From Cryptomeria japonica (lineage: Eukaryota; Streptophyta; Pinopsida; Cupressales; Cupressaceae), in the NCBI RefSeq assembly GCF_030272615.1, contig NC_081409.1, positions 877,741,594 through 877,805,593 of the forward strand: a stretch of 64,000 bases of DNA, written 5' to 3'. The notes under the pieces were generated by a model. It had not been told where the DNA came from. It did not search any database and worked only from the letters and a program-made list of their open reading frames with translations. Made by a program: the position numbers and the translations under genes. Below are positions 57,034-64,000 of the stretch, in pieces (positions within the stretch are counted from its first letter, which is position 1; every line of letters begins with the position of its first letter).

Positions 57034-57539
57034 TACAATTAAGTATTTCAAAATTTTTCGGTAGTAAATGTTATATCGGAAGAGATGATACTATTGGGAA
57101 ATTTGATCCTAGATGTGATGAAGGAAAAATTCTTGGTTATTCTAATAAAATCAAGGCATATAAATGTTATAACAAGAGATTGCAGAGAACTGTGGAGTGC
57201 TAATGTCAAAGTAGATGAGCTAAATAAAAGTCAAATCAGAGTTTATGAGAAGGAACTAACAGTGGAAATGATCATATCTAAACTGGTAGCATCTTTACCA
57301 GAACATAGAGTTGAACCAGTTACTTTGACAACATCAGAGAATTCTACAATAACTAAAGAACAAGGAAGAGGAACAAAGAGGCAAAAGACTCCTAGGTATG
57401 TAATCATTATGAAGATTAAATGATTGGAGATAAGAGCAATAGAGGGATGACAAGAAGCATATTGACAACTAATGAGGTATGCTTAATTTCATAGGTCAAA
57501 CTGGTATCAGTAATTGAGGCATGTAAAGATGAACATTGG
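57034..57539 (+). pseudogene. B integrase C-terminal part (continued after G)
   Basis: The first codons restore KYFKIF and CYIGRDDTIGKFDPRCDEGKILGYSNKIKAYK-type sequence, the copia integrase C-terminal (GKGGY-like) region, but in more than one frame. A low-similarity linker follows (about 57200-57420), with several stops near 57420-57540. No separate function. Confidence 0.82.
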
Positions 57540-58293
57540 TTAAAAGCTATGGAATAAGAATTAGATCAAATTGAGAAAAATAACACATGGAATTTGGTTC
57601 CCCAACGTAAAAATAAAAATGTCATTGGAATGAAATGCGTTTTTAGGAATAAATTGATTAAGGATGGTAAAGTTATAAGGAATAAGGCTAGATTGGTTTG
57701 CAAAGGACATTCTCAGAAGGAAGGAATTGATTTTGGAGAGACCTTTGCACCGATAGCTAGGATTGAAGCTGTAAGATTATTTCTTTCCTATCCTGCTTAT
57801 AAAAACTACAAGGTTTATCATATGGATGTTAAATGTGCATTCTTGAATGGGGATCTTGATGAGGAAGTTTATATTGAGAAACCTAATGATTTTTCACTAT
57901 CAAATGATACTGATATGGTTTGTAGGTTAAGGAAATCTTTATATGGGTTGGAACAAGCACCTAGAGCTAGGTATGCAAGATTGGATAAATATCGTTTAAA
58001 GCTTGGGTTTACTAAGGGCGGTGCTAACAATAAATTATATTATAAAATCACCGATGATATACTGATTGTTGAAGTATTTATTGATGACATTATTTTTGGA
58101 GGTGAAGATAAGTTCTGCATAGAATTTTCTAAGAATATGGAGAAAGAATTTGAGATGTCTATGATTGGTGAGATGAAATTTTTCTTAGGTTTACAGTTTA
58201 CTCAAACTGACAAACGCATTTTTATCTATCAAACTAAATATGCTAGGGAATTGTTGAAGAAATTTGGTATGAGAGATTATAAACAACTAAGGG
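57540..58293 (+). pseudogene. B reverse transcriptase (3'-truncated)
   Basis: Open from 57594 to the end: [48 protein letters not shown] is the copia RT signature region (described here only by its key words [10 protein letters not shown] and ETFAPIAR). [23 protein letters not shown] carries the first catalytic Asp, [12 protein letters not shown] follows, and [12 protein letters not shown] is the variant of the YVDD box. The reading frame leaves copia similarity after MRDYKQLR at 58293, so thumb and RNase H are missing. Confidence 0.9.
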
Positions 58294-61200
58294 TGAAATA
58301 ATTTTTTTTTTTAAAGTTTAATTCACATAAAGTGTTGTACTTACTACATTGCATATTTATTACACAAGCGAAAGTCTAACACAAGAATTCCTAAAGGGTT
58401 ACCAACGAAGAATTATTTGAAAGGTTAAATTCCATAATAAAGGTTAATCCAATTATCTATCAATTACTTATTGAACACAATAAACCATATTCACATAATA
58501 GATTACATCACTTAAAGATTGAAAGTATTACAATGTATATTAATCTTCAAGAAAACATTTGCACAAAGCATAAGGATAACTGATAAAATAAACATCCAAT
58601 AACAAGATTATATTATTCATCTATTACATGGATTCCAATAATACATATAAAATTACATCTTTACCAAATATAAAGGTTACATAATCCACTGATACAAATG
58701 ATCACGTAGGTCTCAAATACAAAGATCTCCAACATGAGATGATACAAGAATCACGAACCATGGGAATATCTATGAAACAAATCTTCACATGAAGGAATGA
58801 ACATAAACATCCGATGGGAAGTGGCACTACCACCCGACCATGTGATCCCAAAATGGAATCACCCCACTATGCTAGGAGATAGCAGAAGATCCTCAAGAAA
58901 GCGCAAGCAAAACATGGTAGACAATACAAGTGTGACTCCACAATACTCCAAGTGAACTCAACATCACAATACACTAGTGACCCTAAAGACAAAGTGCCAT
59001 CGCATAGCTTATGAAGGTTACCCTAGGTAGGCCTCCATAGGTCCTAGCCCCCAACCTAGGTTATCCTGGTAACCTTTCCTAAACACCCGGTTCCATCCAA
59101 GTCTCATGTGGACCCTACCAACCCTTCATGAAGACAAGGTGGTCGGTTTGCCATTCCAGGCCTTCCCACTACATCTTGAGCTATACGAGCACTCAATCAT
59201 GCACGAGGTACAATATCTTATTTAATGTTAAGAAATACCCACCCCCTAATCAATTATTAGGTTATCATTTATTATCTCACTTTTGAGGGGTTATCCAACC
59301 AACCACTTCGTGCGTAGCCCCCACTCAAAATCCACTCTCCCATAGGACACTATACAAACACGGTCTCTCTACGAGAATCCTATAGTGATACTGACAGCTA
59401 TAAAACCACTACAAAATATAGGTGATGAAAACATAGTCTTACTAACCCTTGGTTAACCATAAGGAACAAGCAAAATATAGTTTAAAATGAAAAGGTTTTA
59501 AGGACAACACCTGATCAAGAGGTATAATGAACACTAAAATAGGACGACTAAACATGTACAAGAATTGCAATAAAATAAGCACTTTGCTAAGAAATGACAA
59601 ATTCTCTAAGACCATACTCAAACAATCTTTTAAAATTAATAACATCATATATACTTGCAATTGAACAATTAAAATTAAATAAAACACAAACATACTGATT
59701 AAAAGAAATTGAAGTCATCATTAATCTAATAAGGCTATAAATTAAACCATCACAAATTACCAATTTGCCTCTTTTCAATTTTGAACAAACAAAAATCATA
59801 ATAATTTAATGTATAAAACATACCATATTAAATAATATATTTTCCACAAAAGCATCAGTTAATTTAATTTCTCAAATAATGTGATTTCTAATAATATTAA
59901 AAAAATCACATTAAATATATATAATAATATACATATATGTATATAAATATATATTTGTTGAATATATAAATACTTATACAGACATATTATATTATGTATA
60001 TATATCACATTAAAAAAATTAACTTAAATAACAGATAAAGTTAATTTACTCACAATAATAATAAAGAAAAATTTACATTTTAAATAATATATATATATAT
60101 ATATAATTAAAATATAAAAATCCGGCTAATAAAACTTGGGCGAAACTTTTTATTCTTATTGAACGCTATCAAAGCATAGCGTAACAAATCTAACTGCAAG
60201 TGGTTTGAAGAACTGCGGACTGCATTGATTAGGTGGTAGATCGCTACCAATGGTAGCGCTGCTACCAATGGTAGTAGTGACTACCATCCCACGTGGTGGG
60301 GAGATGGGTCCCTTGCTACGTGGGCCAATAAAAATACATTTTTTATTTTTTTAAACTTTTTTTTTAATAAAACATTTTTTACTAGTAAATTTTCCTGCAC
60401 TTAATATGCAATCTGGAAAAAAAGAGAAGAGATTTTTTTTTTTTTTTGAAAGAAAAATTCATAATAAAAATTTATGTTTACAATTAAATACATATAAGAC
60501 CCAAATCAAATGATATTGGGCAAAATCCATAACAAATTTAACCAAAATAGAAAGGATTTAACCCAAATTTCCATTGTTCTTGAAAAAATGAAAAAAAACA
60601 AGAACACGCACAGGGAAACCAATTTGTAAAAATTTTGCTAGCATAACCTTTTGTTTTTGAACAATTTGAAAATCTCAATAAATAGAAAAAAATCTATTAT
60701 TTCCCAAACTAGAAATGAAGAGATTTAATCACAAATTTTACAACTTGAAAGCACACATAGAAAACTAATTTTTCTAGTTCTACAAACCAATTTCTTAAAA
60801 ATTAGAAACTAAGTTGGCAAGAGATAAACTCAAACAAAAATCACTTTATTCCATAACTCATACTAAATTTCAAATTTCAAAAAGAACTCCATGAATTCCC
60901 AAACACACATACAAGAAGAGTTTAAAACATTTCAAATTTTTTTGCAACAAAAAGAAAGAAGAAAATATACCCAACCTTAAATGCACTCTTGGAAGAAAGC
61001 TGGAGATGAGCTTCAACCTGCACCAAATCCTCAAACCAAAAATCCAAAAAAAATTCATTTCCTTATCTTCCCGTGAACTCTCAGGCAATATATGAAAATA
61101 TTTTAACCTAAACTTTTAGGTTAAAAGTTTTGTTCAACCAATAGAAAATTTCCCCAAAAAGGTAAAATCAAATCTCCTCCAAAAGGTGAATGGAGATATT

Positions 61201-61545
61201 AATTTAACTGAAATATACCAATAAGAAATAATATTATTCATTCAAATTAACTTTTCTAACTAGCAAGAGGCACACAAAATGAGAAATAACCACCAGACGA
61301 CTAACAAAACGAAAATGCCAAAGGGCCAAGACTTGCATACCGGTCAAATGGAAAATGACTACAGACTGACAACGCTCACATGAGTGTAACTGCAAGTCAA
61401 TTTAGGGTCTAACAACTATCTCCACCACTCCCATCAGACAAATAAGTTACGCTCAGACCTGTGAAACTAGGTGGAGTCGATACCCCGTACCTACCCCGTA
61501 CTTGTACTTGCAATGTCCTGCACCAAAGAACCACACATGCATATA

Positions 61546-61550
<5 letters not shown>

Positions 61551-61639
<89 letters not shown>
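61551..61639. repeat. (AT)n microsatellite, about 44 units
   Basis: Pure alternating AT over 89 bp. Open ORFs reported over it are (IY)n artefacts. Confidence 0.98.
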
Positions 61640-61641
<2 letters not shown>

Positions 61642-61651
61642 ACATGACATG

Positions 61652-62714
61652 TGTTGGTATTTTGGATATGTTGATATGGTTTTGTCATTGATGTCAACAC
61701 CTGTCATCACTTGTCAACACTTATCAGCACTTGGAGATTTTGGTTATGTTCACCGGCAAGTCAGAGACTAATGCACAGTCACCGGTATTTGGTTCACCGA
61801 CAGATTATATTGTTCACCGGCACTTGGAATGACTTGGAGACTACTTGGTTATGTCGAAGACATTATTCGATCACTTGGTTTTGGTGATTTGGTTATTTTT
61901 TTATTCGGTTTCGCATATTTGTTGTTACTGGCAAATAGGTACAAGATATGCACCGACAGACATATCTACTCCAAATCAACATGCCACATTATGGAGATGA
62001 TTTATTATTATTGTAAATGCATTGAGCTGACATCATGCATCGGATATTGATTTATTTGTAATTGATTTTATTGTAATATCTTTTAGTAAGCCGACCTATT
62101 CAAATTGGTCTTAGGTTATGATATAAATGTAAGATCTCATTTGTGAGACAAACAAGTGAATGCAAAAAGGATTGCAATAAAAATATATGCAAAAATAAGC
62201 AGAGATATACACGCAGACATCATTTGAAGGTTGAAGGAAGGATTTTGTGAAGGCAATCAGAACTAAACTGGTACCGAATCTAGCATATGAAGATGCTATT
62301 TTGTGCAGTACATTATCATTGGATCTAACCATCCAATTATAGTCAGTGTGACTCTCATTTTGTGATTGAGCAGTGATCTCAAGGCACCTGGCCTTTCTAC
62401 ATGTGCAGAATCCATATTGTACACACATACTATCTACAGTAGTATCATTTGATTGTGGGTAAGGCTTCCCACCATGGTTTTTCCCCTTACAGGGTTTCCA
62501 CGTACAAATATTTGTGTTATGTTATGTGGATGTTATTGTCTTTCTATTTCATGCATTAATCTTTACCGGTACTGCAATTAACTGTTAAAACTATCTACTG
62601 GCATAAAGTTTGGTTTACCGGTATTAAGCATTAAGTTTTGGTTAAGTTAATTTTGGCTGAATTTATTGGACAACTGATTCACCCCCCCCTCTCAGTTGTC
62701 TCTTGGACCTAACA
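61652..62714 (+). mobile_element. H: solo copia-type LTR
   Basis: 1063 bp, TGTTGGTATTTTGG...GACCTAACA. Flanks ACATG (61647-61651) and ACACG (62715-62719) agree at four of five bases. No PBS follows, hence solo. It carries GGCTTCCCACCATGG (about 62466) and CACCCCCCCCTCTCAG near its end. Confidence 0.85.
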
Positions 62715-63051
62715 ACACGCACACCGATGATGAAGAATCGCAAGCTTCCCTATCTCACCAGAGTGAGTGAAGGAAAATCATCCCCTTACATCCCATACAC
62801 TTACAAACATGAAACATGAATATAACCCATTCATGTATAAAGTAAATATGTCATTCCATGACAGTAATCCAATAAAAATTACATTAACATCCATAAGGAA
62901 ATACTGCATGAAACATATACTGCAAATCAAATTAAAGCATATCACGATACCGCATAATTTCTAAGAAAAATACCACAATAATGTATGCACTAAAAAAGTC
63001 AGCAGAAGTCAAACATGAGTCTAAAAGTCTAATCGAGAAAGGGGTACTACA

Positions 63052-63240
63052 TTCTCCCCCCCAAAAAAACTAGGCTTACTCTTGGAAGCCTAAAACAGAT
63101 AAGAATAAAGCTCTTTCATCTTCGCTGCATCCTCCCATGTCACCGAGGTCTCATCATTTAGGTCCCATAGGACCTTTACCTAGTCAATGGTATGACCCCT
63201 AAGGGTCAAATCCCGACGCTGAACAATGCGCATGGGATCC
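63052..63240 (-). pseudogene. Chromovirus integrase tail with chromodomain-like end
   Basis: Minus strand translates PMRIVQRRDLTLRGHTID, then TAG (CAG expected), then VKVLWDLNDETSVTWEDAAKM and KELYSYLF with a stop near 63092. VKVLW...ETSVTWED is the chromodomain pattern (VKW...EATWE) at the C-terminus of plant chromovirus integrases. A purine tract and TGTAGTACCCC follow, as expected for a 3' end. Upstream of about 63245 similarity is lost, so the rest was replaced or deleted. Confidence 0.72.
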
Positions 63241-63244
63241 ATGG

Positions 63245-63566
63245 AAATTAAAAAACTTGATTAGGGGTTTATTTATTGGTTTTCATTTTTTTAATCTCAT
63301 TTTCATGCTAATCAAGTTTCTTCTTGCGTGCTCTTTGGCTCTCCTCCCCCAATTTTGTTCTTGATCGTGTTGCCAATTTCTCCTTCCCATCGATTGACAT
63401 TGTTGAGGTGGGAGTTTATTGTTTTTTTTGGTTTTTCTTCTGTTTCTACTTGTTCCTTTTTGTTTCAATTCACCTTTTTCTTTTCTTCTAGGTTCGTCAT
63501 CGAAATTAGGGCACATCCAATTTTAAAATCAGATGCCCTAATTTCTTCCTCACTTTCATTCTACAC
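63245..63566. other. Unassigned sequence with a 12-bp inverted repeat
   Basis: AAACTTGATTAG (63253-63264) and its exact complement CTAATCAAGTTT (63308-63319) are 43 bp apart. The rest is pyrimidine-rich on the + strand. No coding signature. Confidence 0.5.
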
Positions 63567-63880
63567 CTACATGTCAATTTTCAAACCCCGACATGTGAGG
63601 TGTTGATTTTTTTCCCTCCTCCTACATATCTGACTTTAAAGTCCAATATGTGGGAGACGTTCTTCCCTGCTAACAAGTTGGGTTTTAAAACCCAACGTGT
63701 TAGCATGTTAGTTTTGTTCCTCCTACATATCGGAGTTTAAAGTCCAATATGTAGGCCGGTTTTATCATATCGACATGTCGGGTTTTAAAACCCGACATGT
63801 TGACCATTGCTCTTCCCCCTACACATCGGATGTGCATATCTTTTTGCATGTTTGCCTTGCACATTGGACTTTAAAGTCTT
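63567..63880. repeat. Array of palindromes centred on TTTAAA / TTTTAAAA
   Basis: At least five inverted repeats spaced about 50 bp (63567-63600, 63621-63654, 63669-63704, 63722-63755, 63767-63803) and a partial one near 63857. The fifth contains a perfect 28-bp palindrome with half-site ACATGTCGGGTTTT. Units alternate between a TACATATCgGAGTTT type and a GTTGGGTTTT type. Confidence 0.85.
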
Positions 63881-64000
63881 GTTAGACATAATACACCACT
63901 AAGAGGGGGTTTGAATCAGTGGTTCTTAAAAATTTTCCTTAACCTATCCTATGAGAGCATATCGGTTATTAGATCTAACTTAATGTAGACTTAGCGGTTA
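63880..64000 (-). repeat. J: start of a copia-type LTR (cut by window end)
   Basis: TGTTAGACATAATACACC followed by ACTAAGAGGGGGTTTGAATCAG, the same layout as the left ends of C, D, E and G on the + strand (LTR end, then complement of the U5 CCCCCTCTYAG run). Length and partner unknown. Confidence 0.7.

Larger units (their letters stand above)
16212..58293 (+). mobile_element. B: Ty1/copia retrotransposon, split by C and G, truncated at 58293
   Basis: B's own sequence is 16212-19225, 55347-55799 and 57034-58293. Removing C with one CCTTC copy restores codons Gly-Pro-Ser-Arg-Val in integrase (GGC CCT TCT AGA GTT), and removing G with one ACACC copy restores the next integrase stretch. Domain order gag, CCHC, protease, integrase, RT is canonical. 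RT ends at 58293, where unrelated sequence starts; RNase H and the 3' LTR are not seen. B sits inside A. Confidence 0.92.
58294..63051 (-). repeat. Non-coding, probable long gypsy LTR (boundaries uncertain), hosting H
   Basis: The right edge is firm: the minus strand starts TGTAGTACCCC at 63051, right after a GGGGGGGAGAA purine tract that follows a chromodomain-type stop. The left edge is where B's RT ends (58293/58294, TGAAATAA then a T-run). Excluding H this would be one LTR of about 3.7 kb. Alternative: a separate LTR starts (minus strand) with TGTTAGACCCTAAATTG at 61413, preceded by the purine-rich GGGAGTGGTGGAGATAG, making 58294-61413 the LTR of a different element. No coding region on either strand; very AT-rich at 59700-61000. 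Confidence 0.55.

Noticed and set aside
58300-58313. Poly-T as the tail of a minus-strand LINE
   Set aside because: No LINE coding sequence to the right, and the far end at 63051 has an LTR start after a purine tract. A LINE fragment is still not fully excluded.
61409-61710. ORFs made of (IY)n repeats
   Set aside because: They are translations of the (AT)n microsatellite in three frames.
63328-63606. 92-codon plus-strand ORF (MLFGSPPPILFLIVLPI)
   Set aside because: Hydrophobic, Phe/Ser-rich translation of a pyrimidine-rich strand; no promoter or homology cue, and it overlaps the palindrome array.

Overview
The window reads as intergenic DNA from a large, repeat-rich seed-plant genome. Every recognisable coding segment belongs to an LTR retrotransposon; I found no host gene, tRNA, rRNA or CRISPR. 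Plant signatures include copia primer sites matching TGGTATCAGAGC (the initiator-Met tRNA type), Ty3/gypsy elements with a second RNase H (Tat clade), and a chromodomain-tailed gypsy end. A gymnosperm fits the very long nested elements, but the sequence alone does not prove it.

Layout. (1) 1-9927, minus strand: an old Tat-type Ty3/gypsy element (T1) whose 3' end lies off the left edge; 5' LTR 9027-9927. (2) 9928-12317: mostly empty, with a broken 221-codon ORF of unknown family (10967-11632) and a complete 344-bp TRIM (11790-12133) flanked by GGGTG target-site duplications (TSDs). (3) 12318-58293: a nest four layers deep. Copia A (+, from 12318) is interrupted at 16212 by copia B (+). B's integrase is split at 19225/55347 by the minus-strand element C (TSD CCTTC). 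C's second ORF is split three times: by its relative D (20489-27136, TSD AAGTT), by gypsy F (27408-43108, TSD GTTCT) and by copia E (43261-50271, TSD TCCTT). B also carries a solo LTR G (55800-57028, TSD ACACC). (4) 58294-64000: non-coding sequence best read as long gypsy LTR material, with an (AT)n tract and a solo copia LTR H (61652-62714); then the chromodomain tail of a minus-strand chromovirus (63052-63240), a palindrome array (about 63567-63880), and the start of another copia LTR J at 63880.

Two systems stand out. F has identical-length 4754-bp LTRs, each containing its own roughly 1,006-1,070-codon ORF of unknown function, downstream of TATA-like boxes and in the sense direction. C and D are two independently inserted copies of a family with LTRs, PBS and PPT but no protease, RT or integrase. 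They encode instead a coiled-coil protein with four CCHC knuckles and a second ORF of about 1,091 codons of unknown function. D's ORF2, F's polyprotein and T1's pol each keep one reading frame over kilobases and are broken mainly by in-frame stops, many explicable as C-to-T or G-to-A changes. This suggests once-functional proteins decaying by methylation-type mutation.

All LTR-identity statements are by eye; no alignment or database search was run.
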